A DNA stretch of 64,000 nt, from positions 22,363,411 to 22,427,410 of the forward strand of contig NC_067203.1 in assembly GCF_026262505.1 (NCBI RefSeq). Direction: 5' to 3'. The notes under the pieces are model-generated. The model ran no database searches, had not been told where the DNA came from, and saw only the letters and a list, made by a program, of their open reading frames with translations. Positions 38,857-49,431 of this stretch are shown in pieces (positions within the stretch are counted from its first letter, which is position 1; the number at the start of each line of letters is the position of its first letter). The DNA is from Trichomonas vaginalis G3 (taxonomy: Eukaryota > Parabasalia > Trichomonadida > Trichomonadidae). Position numbers and translations under genes: made by a program.

Positions 38857-39519
38857 CTATTTTGGATCTAATGGATCATACTGGACTCTAGAATCACCTT
38901 GAGGACGTTTCAATAAGCCCATTTTGATTACTGCTGCTGTAATGCCGCAAATAGAAGTTAACATGATGAACAATAGTATACCACATGCAATTGCTTCTCC
39001 ATCGCATCTGAATCTAATGAAAAATTCCGCATCTGGTCGGCAATTTGTAACGTTCGTACAAGAATACCCTTTCATCCATTCGGAAACGATTGGATTGGTG
39101 CTATTATTTTGTATTAAATCTTCGATCTTGTTTTGAAGATGATCTTTTGTATGAAGCGCCGAAAAAAATAAACTAGCGATCGTAAGTCCGATATTTGAAA
39201 ATATTGCTGCAATGCAAAGAATAGTTATCAAAAGGTGTATACGGAATGTAAATCCTGAATAATATAGCGCCATTAATAGTAAAATTATTACAAAAAGACT
39301 TCCAAACGACAATCCACAAATTGACCATGATATATTGCGCATAAAATCACCTGCAATGAGTTTGAACATTGAATTATTGAGATTAATTGCTAAAAATGCA
39401 TGCCATATTCCACAAGTAAGAAAGATAAAGAAAAAAACAATGGAAAAACGTGTTAATTCTTTCATGTATTTAGCCATTTTATCTCTGATGAGTGTATCGA
39501 GTTCATAGGCTGAATCCAT
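38857..39519 (-). CDS. Tetraspanin-like four-helix membrane protein
   Basis: 220 aa from the ATG at 39519; the frame is open 13 codons further up but without an ATG. Four hydrophobic helices lie at about residues 26-46, 63-85, 92-116 and 178-203. The loop between helices three and four is about 60 residues, with NST and NVT glycosylation sites and cysteines (CTNVTNC, RFRCDGEAIAC), as expected for the large outer loop of tetraspanins. The canonical CCG is not evident. The tail ends RVQYDPLDPK, where YDPL fits a YxxPhi sorting signal. Tetraspanins organise membrane domains and trichomonads have a family of them. Identification is by layout rather than strict motif. Confidence 0.65.
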   Translation of the reverse strand: MDSAYELDTLIRDKMAKYMKELTRFSIVFFFIFLTCGIWHAFLAINLNNSMFKLIAGDFMRNISWSICGLSFGSLFVIILLLMALYYSGFTFRIHLLITILCIAAIFSNIGLTIASLFFSALHTKDHLQNKIEDLIQNNSTNPIVSEWMKGYSCTNVTNCRPDAEFFIRFRCDGEAIACGILLFIMLTSICGITAAVIKMGLLKRPQGDSRVQYDPLDPK

Positions 39520-39626
39520 TCCTGGAAAGAAACTTGAGCCAGAATTAAAATCTGTCACTTTTGAAATTTTTGCTAAAAGTTTGATCGAACTTTTGTTAAT
39601 TATATTTCAATAGTACGTTTTAATTA

Positions 39627-40677
39627 AGGGTTTCGTTTTGCGAAAAAAACGTACAATACGCAATTTCGCTAAAAAAGCATTTAGCTAGCAATTTCGACCT
39701 TTGACTCCACTCAAGACGTCACTTTTTTAATTTTGCGGTATCATATTTTTGGAAAATCTTTATGAATATTATATAAAAAGTCTCTTTAATATCTATATTT
39801 CATATTTTTATCAATTTTTAAAGTTTTTGCGAAAAGTATTCAATTATTTTTGCTATTTGGTCGGGTAAATGTCAGATTTGCGACATTTTCTGATATGATA
39901 TTCAGATTCTACGTTGATAATAATGCTTATAGAACCCTCTTGCTATTGTGTCAAAATTGCGAAACCGATAGCAAAAATATCTCGCAATATCAAAATTGAG
40001 ATATTGAGTGAATTATGCATTATAGAGATTAAAAATCTGATTTGTGAAAACATCTCATCAGTTTCTAGCTAATTCAAAAATCTTTACTATCTTATTCGAT
40101 TAAAATGAAAAGGGAATAGTTTCATTATGCTTTAAATGACAGCCTTATAATATAATCATAGTTTTCGCTCAATATGCAGCATTTTTTTTTCGAAATCTAT
40201 GGTCAATATCCTAAATACTGATTGCTTTGCATTCATATCTCTTACATTTTCTATACCCACATCACTATTCATTGCTATTCCTATCTTTTTCATTTTTGTT
40301 TGTTTCTCATAATTTCTCAAAAAACACGATAACTTGATATTTGTAAATATCATACTTTATAACGTAAATAAGAACTTGACCTATTAAGAAAAGCAGTAAT
40401 GAAAAGAAAATCTGAAATTCATAAAAATTACAAGTTTCTGATGACAATTAGCTTAATTAAACCAGGTACAAGATTATATAATTGTATTTTCTATCCAATT
40501 ATCCATATAATATCTTATCCAGAAAAAATAACTTGATCAATACCAAATGATTTTTTAACTAGTAAATAAAGTATTTTCTTTACACACACATTGTATATCA
40601 TAGTTTTTTTTTGGTTTCGCAAAACATCCAAAAACAAATATGCTATAAAAGTGACAATGTTAGCAAAACGAAACCCT
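39627..40677. mobile_element. TA-flanked short-TIR element, possible mariner-type relic or MITE
   Basis: Begins AGGGTTTCGTTTTGC and ends with its inverse GCAAAACGAAACCCT, with TA on both outer sides. The 1.05-kb interior has no transposase frame; GGTTTCGCAAAAC recurs inside. TA duplication is typical of Tc1/mariner elements, which are abundant in Trichomonas. Confidence 0.5.
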
Positions 40678-41282
40678 TATTTTAATGGAAGCAAAAGGTT
40701 AAATCGTTTATTATATATTCCATTTTCATTCAATTTTTGATAATTATTGAGAGGGATTACGGATATATTAATAAAAATTAATTCAATTTCACCAATGAGA
40801 ATATGTTACGAAGAAGATCTTGAGCGAAATTAGAAAACCAATGATTCAAAAGTGCCAGATTCAAGTTCGTAAGCTATTCCAATCCGAGAATCTTTGTAAC
40901 CAAATTACCCAAGATGTATGATACATTCATTTATAACATGGTATATATTTGAGTTGGTTATGGGCATTGTTGATGAACAGAAATATTCAATGGTTGCATA
41001 AAATGAAATTGTCATTTCATTATTGAATTCCTAAGTGGAGAAAATCATGGTTTGCTCAGAAATCTCTAATACTATCCTGATACAAGTACACAATCATGAA
41101 CTGCTGTATTCAATTGGTTTTTGTTGTAAAACTATAATAGACGGTTGTTTAGCTGACATTATCAAAGAGTAAAGAAGAAACTGATGTTTGCAAGCAGGGG
41201 TTCTGATTTTATTGTCTTTTCACGGGTATCTTTCAAAAAATTTAAGAGAGTCGGTTTAATTCAATTAAAATTTTTATGAAAA

Positions 41283-41288
41283 TCATTG
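41283..41288 (+). promoter_or_regulatory. Inr-like initiator of the peptidase gene
   Basis: TCATTG immediately before the ATG at 41290, spacing of one base; matches trichomonad Inr except at the last base. Confidence 0.5.
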
Positions 41289-41289
41289 A

Positions 41290-42248
41290 ATGTTTTCGGT
41301 CTTCATATCATCTATACGTTCAATAGAAATATTGAAACATGAAGAATTAGCGTTTCTAGAGTATATGCGTGAGACTGGAAACATCTTTACAGGAGATGAG
41401 TATCATTTTCGCCTTGGTGTTTATTTGACAAACAAAAGATACGTCCAGCAACATAATGCTGCTGGTAAAACATTTAAACTTGGTATGGGGCCACTTTCTC
41501 ACCTTACACATACTGAGTATTCTGCCCTTCTTAGCAGAAGTTTTCACTCATCAGATGAAACCCAATTGCTTACATTGAAGAATGTTGATCCTCCTGAAAA
41601 ATGGGATTGGAGAACTAAGGGTGTGGTTACTCCCATATGCAACCAGGGGCCTGCGCTGCATCTTGGGCATTTGGTACAATTGCCGCCGAAGAATCTCAAT
41701 GGGCTATCCAAAAGGATCAATTGTTAGTATTGTCCTCTCAATGCTTAGTTGATTGCGTTCAGCTTTCATTCGGATGCGGCGGTGGTTGGCCAAGTGGCAC
41801 TTATAAGTCTATCATGAAGCAGTTCAATGGCACATTTATTCTGGATTCTGATTACCCATACACTGCTAAACGTGGAGTATGCAAATTTGATTCAATGCCA
41901 AAAGCTGCTCCAATAATGACAACTTACGGAACAACAACTAAGTATAATGAGACAGCCCTAGCACTTGCTGTTTCATTAGTTGGTGTTGCGACGGTTAGCG
42001 TAGATGCTAGCAGAACCTCTTTCCAATTATATCAATCGGGAATTTACTACGAACCAGACTGCTCTACTGAAACCATGGATCTTTCTATGGCTTGCGTAGG
42101 CTATGGCACCGAAGGAACAACAAACTATTGGATTGTTAAAAATTGTTTCGGTGATAAGTGGGGAGAACAAGGCTATATTAGAATGATCAAGGATAAGAAC
42201 AACAACTGTGCTATTGCTACAGATGTTCACATACCTCAAGTCATATAA
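41290..42248 (+). pseudogene. Papain-family (C1A) peptidase relic with altered active site
   Basis: Full-length relative of trichomonad cathepsin-L-like peptidases. The propeptide shows the inhibitor I29 layout (EYHFRLGVYLTNKRYVQQHN), and the mature part begins near PPEKWDWRTKGVVTPI. A frameshift at the GGGG run near 41647-41650 separates the two frames, as one G short of the expected reading. Beyond it the active-site box reads ACAASWAFGT where QGxCGSCWAF is expected, so Ser stands in place of the catalytic Cys. The His box reads LSMACVGYG in place of NHAVxxVGYG, so Met replaces the catalytic His. The Asn box (YWIVKNCFG) is kept. Even without the frameshift it should not be a normal peptidase. 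Confidence 0.85.
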
Positions 42249-43257
42249 ATAACTCTCTAATATTAAATTTGACAAAGCTGAATATTATTTTTCATGATTT
42301 CTACATCTGAATTAAGATATGTTACTATATCTTAACTAGGAATTGCTTCCCTTTATCTTTAAAGCTTCAAAAAACAATTATCGTTATTCAAATTGATTTT
42401 TGATAGAAAATATATGTAAATAATTAAATCTAATATGAATTTATTTTACTTTTCATGGTCTTATTTTTCCAAAAAATATCGTAATTTCTTCAAAACAATG
42501 AAAATCTTAGTATTTTGAATGTAATTTTTGATTTTTGAATTTTTTTTAGAAAATCAAATACCTCAGATCTGAGGTCTTTTACATTGGGTCATTAAATCGG
42601 AAACAAAATGAGGAAAATTTAACAACAAATCAATTTTAACTGATTTTTAAGAGAATTCTCAATCGAACATCTCGATCCTTATGCAAGATGCTAAATTAAA
42701 TGCCCGATTTTCTGTTACTGAGGTTAGTTTACTTTCTTTGAAAATCGGAGATTCGGACAATCAAGCGATAAGCGACCATGAGATCTAGATTATTATTTTA
42801 TTTGTTCTAAAGTGTTCAAAAAGTATTATTCTTTTCAATATCGATAGATTATTCCCAGAAATTTTTTTCCCAAAATTTGAGTCAATCTTGTTCGATATAG
42901 ATATTTACTATATCACTATTTCTAAATCCGAGAAAATTACATCGGAACATAGCGTTGATTCAGTTTATGCATTCGTTGATTCAGATTGAATTGCCATTCA
43001 ATCTGATTGCCCAACTTAAAAATATTGCTGCATTGATATCTCTAAACGCATTTTTATAAAAAAATTGATTGCTATTGATTCATCCAAATTTAGGTGATAA
43101 AATTTAAAAAGGATTGCAAAAACATTATCTACAATAGTTACTTGTGCATTTTTGTGGAGTAAATCGCATTGTACATTTTGATTAGAAAAGTGACCTCACA
43201 ATTTATTCAAAATATTCAATACTGTTAAAATCCAAAAGTATATTAAAAAAAGTGACC
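42249..43257. other. Intergenic, one perfect palindrome
   Basis: AT-rich without genes. ACCTCAGATCTGAGGT near 42562 is a 16-bp palindrome. The word AAAGTGACCTCA occurs twice just before HydG (about 43188 and 43250). Confidence 0.5.
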
Positions 43258-43263
43258 TCATTG
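43258..43263 (+). promoter_or_regulatory. Inr-like initiator of HydG
   Basis: TCATTG within GTGACCTCATTG, 16 bases before the ATG. The whole word GTGACCTCA is duplicated 60 bases upstream. Confidence 0.5.
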
Positions 43264-43279
43264 TAAATAAATATTCAGA

Positions 43280-44833
43280 ATGTTGGCTTCATTAAGTCGC
43301 TCCTACGGCAAGCTTAGAGCTGATGTTTCTAAGACACTTTTCACAGGCACAAAGTGGTCTCCAGAACACGACAAGTACGAGATTCCAAACCCAGATGAAA
43401 TCATCAATGAGAATGAAATTAACGAAGCCTTAGTAGAAACCCGTGATTACGGCAAGGACAAGGCCAGAGTTCGTGGTATCCTCGAGAAGGCCAGAGATAG
43501 AGCCACATTAAAGGACGCTGTTGCCGGACCATCAGAGTTCCTTCTTGGCTTATCCATCCAAGAAGCCGCTACACTTCTTAACGTTCCAATAGAGGACTCA
43601 AATCTTATTCAGGAAATCTACGATACTGCCTTCTTCATCAAGAATCGTATTTATGGCAACAGAATCGTTCTCTTTGCTCCACTTTACGTCGCCAACTTCT
43701 GCCAGTGCTCATGCACATACTGTGGCTATCGTGGAACAAACACAACAATCGAGCGTAACAAGTTAACACCAGAACAAGTCAAGAGAGAAGTCGAATTCCT
43801 CGAAAAGATGGGCCACAAGAGAATCCTTATGCTCACAGGTGAACACCCAACCTACACATTCGACAACTTCCTCGAAGCTCTCAAGGCTGCTTCATCTGTC
43901 AAGACAGGAAAGTCTGGTGAGATCCGCCGTATCAACGTCGAAATCCCAACACTTTCTGTTACAGATTTCAAGCGCCTTAAGGCTCTTGGCTGCGTTGGCA
44001 CATACACATTATTCCAGGAAACATACCACCGCAAGTCCTTCAAGAAGTTCCACCCATACGGTCCAAAGGCTGACTACGACTACCGTATTACATGCATGGA
44101 TCGTGCCCAAATCGGTAAAATCGATGATGTTGGCTTTGGCGCCCTTCTTGGTCTTTATGACCACAAGTTCGAAGGCCTTGCCCTCCTTCAGCACGCCAAG
44201 CACCTTGATGAGAAGTTCGGAACAGGCCCACATACAATCTCATTCCCAAGAATCAGACCAGCCACAGGAACACCACTTTCCGAGCACCCACCACACGTTG
44301 TCAACGATGATGACTTCAAGCGCCTTATCGCTGTTCTTCGTTGCGCTGTTCCATACACAGGCATGATTATTTCTACAAGAGAATCCGCCAAGATGCGTAA
44401 GGAACTCCTCAAGATTGGTATCTCCCAGATCTCCGCTGCTTCCTCCACAGAAGTCGGCTCTTACAACAAGTCAACAGATGGAAAGAAGGGCCAGTTCTCC
44501 ATCTACGACCACAGATCTGCCGATGAAGTTGTCCGCGACTTGATGAAGGATGGTTACGTCCCATCATGGTGCACAGCTTGCTACAGACTCGGCAGAACAG
44601 GCGAGGCCTTCATGAAGTGGGCTAAGTCCGGCGAAATCCACAACAACTGCCATCCAAACGCTATGTTCACACTCGCTGAGTATCTCATCGACTACGCTTC
44701 TGAGGAAACAAAGAAGATCGGTTGGGAACTCATCGCTAAGGAGGTCCAGAACATCACAGACGAAAAGCGTCGTAAGGCTACACTTAGAAGACTCGACCTC
44801 ATCAAGAACGGAAAGCGTGATCTTTACTTCTAA
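43280..44833 (+). CDS. hydG: [FeFe]-hydrogenase maturase HydG, hydrogenosomal
   Basis: 517 aa, intact. Radical-SAM tyrosine lyase that cleaves tyrosine to p-cresol and dehydroglycine and delivers the CO and cyanide ligands (as an iron synthon) of the hydrogenase H-cluster, working with HydE and HydF. The N-terminal MLASLSRSYGK is a typical hydrogenosomal import sequence. The radical-SAM cluster motif CX3CX2C is C141, C145, C148 (CQCSCTYC). The second cluster motif CX2CX22C is C431, C434, C457 (CTACYR...HNNC). All HydG hallmarks are present. Codon use is richer in GC than in its neighbours, a sign of high expression in trichomonads. An Inr-like motif stands 16 bases upstream. No related gene lies beside it. 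Confidence 0.97.
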   Translation: MLASLSRSYGKLRADVSKTLFTGTKWSPEHDKYEIPNPDEIINENEINEALVETRDYGKDKARVRGILEKARDRATLKDAVAGPSEFLLGLSIQEAATLLNVPIEDSNLIQEIYDTAFFIKNRIYGNRIVLFAPLYVANFCQCSCTYCGYRGTNTTIERNKLTPEQVKREVEFLEKMGHKRILMLTGEHPTYTFDNFLEALKAASSVKTGKSGEIRRINVEIPTLSVTDFKRLKALGCVGTYTLFQETYHRKSFKKFHPYGPKADYDYRITCMDRAQIGKIDDVGFGALLGLYDHKFEGLALLQHAKHLDEKFGTGPHTISFPRIRPATGTPLSEHPPHVVNDDDFKRLIAVLRCAVPYTGMIISTRESAKMRKELLKIGISQISAASSTEVGSYNKSTDGKKGQFSIYDHRSADEVVRDLMKDGYVPSWCTACYRLGRTGEAFMKWAKSGEIHNNCHPNAMFTLAEYLIDYASEETKKIGWELIAKEVQNITDEKRRKATLRRLDLIKNGKRDLYF

Positions 44834-44988
44834 GCAAAAAAACAATTCCATTTTTTTAGAATCATAATAAAGAAGTCTTAAGTATATCACAATACATTTT
44901 TCGCTTTTTAAAATGAAATTTATATATGCTTTAATGAAAATATTTTGGAATTTAGAAAATTTCCATTTAAATTATTTAGGCGTGTGGG

Positions 44989-45384
44989 CAATTTTAACGA
45001 CATTTTTTAACGCGATACGAGCGTAAGTTCATAGAATGTGTTTTGAGGGAAACTATAAAAATCCAAAATAGAGGTAAGTGCGCCATTATTACCTGCGAAG
45101 TTACATGGAATAAATCGAAGAGTAAGTACAAGATGATCTTGCATCTTTCCAAGTAAATGAAATTTATTAAAATTAAGATGATAATATTCATTTATAGTAT
45201 GTGTATGATGTGTTTTCAAAATTTCTTCAAATCAAATGCAATGATAATTTTTGAATAATTTTTTCTTGTGTATATTTCATTTTTTATTAGTGAAAATATC
45301 ATTACATCAATAAGGAAAGCACAATCCAAATTCATATTAGTTAAATTAATCTACGACCAAAAGCCCGCCAAATTTGAATTAAAC
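44989..45384 (+). repeat. Left 396-bp inverted end
   Basis: Begins CAATTTTAACGACATTTTTT and ends AAATTTGAATTAAAC. The minus strand has a 70-codon frame (45007-45219), also present in the other end, without family signature. Confidence 0.85.
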
Positions 45385-45540
45385 ACGTTTTTTGATAAAA
45401 GTGTCATTTATGATTGTTGCATTTAGGGATAGTAGCCAATTTCGGTACCAATCTTGAAAATGCCTCGCCATGCCCGCAACATGGAAGAGAAGTATTGGTC
45501 TGATATTGAACTATCAATCAATGCAAACTGAATCACCTTG

Positions 45541-45970
45541 TCATGTTGCTCCACAGATACAGCAGTCTGAGTCCCTCGCTTGGTCATGTTGCTCCACAGA
45601 TACAGCAGTCTGAGTCCCTCGCTTGGTCATGTTGCTCCACAGATACAGCAGTCTGAGTCCCTCGCTTGGTCATGTTGCTCCACAGATACAGCAGTCTGAG
45701 TTCCTCGCTTGGTCATGTTGCTCCACAGATACAGCAGTCTGAGTTCCTCGCTTGGTCATGTTGCTCCACAGATACAGCAGTCTGAGTTCCTCGCTTGGTC
45801 ATGTTGCTCCACAGATACAGCAGTCTGAGTTCCTCGCTTGGTCATGTTGCTCCACAGATACAGCAGTCTGAGTTCCTCGCTTGGTCATGTTGCTCCACAG
45901 ATACAGCAGTCTGAGTTCCTCGCTTGGTCATGTTGCTCCACAGATACAGCAGTCTGAGTCCCTCGCTTGG
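45541..45970 (+). repeat. 43-bp tandem array, ten copies
   Basis: Unit TCATGTTGCTCCACAGATAC plus AGCAGTCTGAGTYCCTCGCTTGG. Copies one to three and ten have GTCCC, copies four to nine have GTTCC, so the array grew by local duplication. The period is not a multiple of three. Confidence 0.9.
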
Positions 45971-47266
45971 TCATATCACACCAGATAAATAAAAGTTCAG
46001 CTTCACAATACTTACCTGCTCTATTATGTGATTTTTTCCAACTATCATATGTTAGTTGTTGTATTGAAGTTGAGTATGAAAGAATAATGTTGCAAGATTT
46101 CTCACCAAATAAAAAATCATTAAAGAACTTTTTATTCTTTGAAAATGTATTTATGTTGAAAATAATGGAAGATGTTATTCTTGTTAGTTAGTTTACGAAG
46201 TTCTTTTGGAAGAAATTTGTTGAATATCTTTATTTTGAATGGGAATGAACTTAGGAAATTCACCACGAGCTCTTGAATAGGCAGAATTGTAATGGATGAT
46301 TAGCTATGATGGGATATACGATGTTGGTTTGTTCTAGAATGATTAAAAAGTTTTCAGGTAATGTGCTGATGCATTACAAAAGATGGAAATTATTTAAATA
46401 ATAACATAGTTTAATAATATTCAATTTAACTGATTAAATATTTGAAAAATTATCTAATTAGGTTTTTTAGTTTGAAAAATTAATTTTAGGCATAGTGTAT
46501 AAAATAAAAAGCATCTACCGTGTCAGAAAATCGAAAAGTTTTCCAAAAAAATCATAAATTTCAAATTTTGAAATAAAAATTGGTACTTTTTAATATGTAA
46601 AATAAGAAAATGTATTTTTTTGAAAAATTTAGATAGAGTAGTTCTCTTTGTATTTAAGAGGAGTGAATTTTTTTTCTTTAACAAGATCTGGAAACGAAGA
46701 GAGAGGGTCAAAGTTGCTATTTGTCACTTTTCCACAAGAATATAATGGGGAAAAAGTTATCATATAGTTGATCTCATTCACTGAGGTGAGAGATGCATGT
46801 AGTGTAATGTGATAAACAGTGGGATTGCTATTCTAAGTCCTAGGTTCGAGACACATTGGCTTCATTTTTCTCTTTTTTATTGACGTAAACTATTCAATTT
46901 TTGTGTTATCCATTCAAATTTCAGAATTTTTTTTGCAGATTTCACGCTACATTCGAAGTTACCTTTTGTAACAACCACCACCGCCTACGAAAGACGAAAG
47001 TGTGTCACGATTTCACCCGGAAATCCGACGGTTGTTTAAGAGTAAGCACTTTTGGCACCTACTCCTGGAAACGAACAATTGAAATTTATTTTATCAATAT
47101 CAGGAGGAAAAGTTAAGATTCAATATGGGATTGGTTGGGTGTAAGGTAGAGGAACTATTGTGTGATAGTTGATGCTTAGAGTTGAAATTGAAGGAAAATA
47201 AAACGATAAAAATAAAATGAATACTACCATGGACCCGTCAGTAATAGGTAGTGAAGAGAATAAATC
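45971..47266. other. Non-repeat interior, no gene supported
   Basis: Short frames at 45967-46191 and 46901-47116 lack family marks. The second reads CHDFTRKSDGCLRVSTFGTY, perhaps a scrap of a transposase-like protein. A tRNA-like B-box word GGTTCGAG is at 46843. Confidence 0.4.
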
Positions 47267-49032
47267 ATCCTTACCTCATACAACAACTCATCCTTAGCTG
47301 AGACAACAAGTCATCTTTACCTCAGACAACAACTCATCCTTACCTCAGTCATTGACTTATCCTTACCTCAGTCATTGACTCATCCTTACCTCAGTCATTG
47401 ACTCATCCTTACCTCAGTCATTGACTCATCCTTACCTCAGACAAAAAGTCATCCTTACCTCAGTCATTGACTCATCCTTACCTCAGTCATTGACTCATCC
47501 TTACCTCAGTCATTGACTCATCCTTAACTCAGACAAAAAGTCATCCTTACCTCAGACAAAAAGTCATCCTTACCTCAGTCATTGACTCATCCTTACCTCA
47601 GTTATTGACTCATCCTTACCTCAGTCATTGACTCATCCTTACCTCAGTCATTGACTCATCCTTATCTCAGTCATTGACTCATCCTTACCTCAGTCATTGA
47701 CTCATCCTTACCTCAGTCATAGACTCATCCTTAACTCAGACAAAAAGTCATCCTTACCTCAGACAAAAAGTCATCCTTACCTCAGTCATTGACTTAACCT
47801 TACCTCAGTCATAGACTCATCCTTACCTCAGTCATAGACTCATCCTTACCTCAGTTATTGACTCATCCTTACCTCAGTCATTGACTCATCCTTACCTCAG
47901 TTATTGACTCATCCTTACCTCAGTCATTGACTCATCCTTACCTCAGTCATTGACTCATCCTTACCTCAGTCATTGACTCATCCTTATCTCAGTCATTGAC
48001 TCATCCTTACCTCAGTCATTGACTCATCCTTATCTCAGTCATTGACTCATCCTTATCTCAGTCATTGACTCATCCTTACCTCAGTCATTGACTCATCCTT
48101 ACCTCAGTCATTGACTCATCCTTACCTCAGTCATTGACTCATCCTTACCTCAGACAAATAGTCATCCTTACCTCAGTCATTGACTCATCCTTACCTCAGT
48201 CATTGACTCATCCTTACCTCAGTCATTGACTCATCCTTACCTCAGACAAAAAGTCATCCTTATCTCAGTCATTGACTTATCCTTACCTCAGTCATTGACT
48301 CATCCTTACCTCAGTCATTGACTCATCCTTACCTCAGTCATTGACTCATCCTTACCTCAGACAAAAAGTCATCCTTACCTCAGTCATTGACTCATCCTTA
48401 CCTCAGTCATTGACTCATCCTTACCTCAGACAAAAAGTCATCCTTACCTCAGTCATTGACTTATCCTTACCTCAGTCATTGACTCATCCTTACCTCAGAC
48501 AAAAAGTCATCCTTATCTCAGTCATTGACTTATCCTTACCTCAGACAAAAAGTCATCCTTACCTCAGTCATTGACTCATCCTTACCTCAGTCATTGACTC
48601 ATCCTTACCTCAGACAAAAAGTCATCCTTACCTCAGTCATTGACTCATCCTTACCTCAGTCATTGACTCATCCTTACCTCAGACAAAAAGTCATCCTTAT
48701 CTCAGTCATTGACTTATCCTTACCTCAGTCATTGACTCATCCTTACCTCAGTCATTGACTCATCCTTACCTCAGTCATTGACTCATCCTTACCTCAGACA
48801 AAAAGTCATCCTTACCTCAGTCATTGACTCATCCTTACCTCAGTCATTGACTCATCCTTACCTCAGACAAATAGTCATCCTTACCTCAGTCATAGACTCA
48901 TCCTTACCTCAGTCATTGACTCATCCTTACCTCAGACAAAAAGTCATCCTTACCTCAGTCATTGACTCATCCTTACCTCAGTCATTGACTCATCCTTACC
49001 TCAGACAACAACTCATCCTTACCTCAGTCTCT
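47267..49032 (+). repeat. 23-bp satellite array, forward
   Basis: About 76 units of the form TCATCCTTACCTCAGTCATTGAC with variants CAGACAAAAAG, CAGACAACAAC and CAGTTATTGAC. Open frames in it (THPYLRQKVILTSVIDSSLP) are by-products of a period that is not divisible by three, so three units read through as 23 codons. Confidence 0.95.
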
Positions 49033-49128
49033 CTCTTTGACATCCCACACTCAGTCTCTCTCTTTGACATCCAACACTCAGTCTCTCTTTGACATCCAAC
49101 ACTCAGTCTCTCTTTGACATCCAACACG
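49020..49128 (+). repeat. Short tandem repeat ending the forward array
   Basis: Four units of CACTCAGTCTCTCTTTGACATCCAA type, 24-26 bp, following directly on the satellite. Confidence 0.8.
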
Positions 49129-49431
49129 AATAAAATCTTTGATAACTCAATGAATACTTGTCCAGTGATTCTGAATCTACACCGGCCAGAGATTCATATT
49201 TCGTTGCCAAATCGCGAAAATATTCATTATTGACAAAGTTATATCTATAATAGTATTGAACTAAAATATGGTTTTGAAAATTTAATATAATAAAATCATT
49301 TTGAATTTAAATGTAAAGTTCTGGTAAGGAGTTAAATTAAGAAAGAATAATTGAGTAATTGAGAGATATTTGATAAGTTAGGGAGAAAATTTCACATACA
49401 TTGAAGTAAATATATGTTATTGCAAGAGTTA

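Noticed and set aside
40156-40353. Transposase remnant inside the TA-flanked element
   Set aside because: The 65-codon frame shows no DDD/DDE or helix-turn-helix pattern.
44009-44890. Minus-strand frames under HydG
   Set aside because: Shadows of a GC-richer coding sequence.
45007-45219. 70-codon frame in the 396-bp ends (also 51842-52054)
   Set aside because: Same in both ends because the ends are copies; no family match and no Inr.
47267-49032. CRISPR-like array
   Set aside because: Units are contiguous with no unique spacers, in a eukaryotic context.
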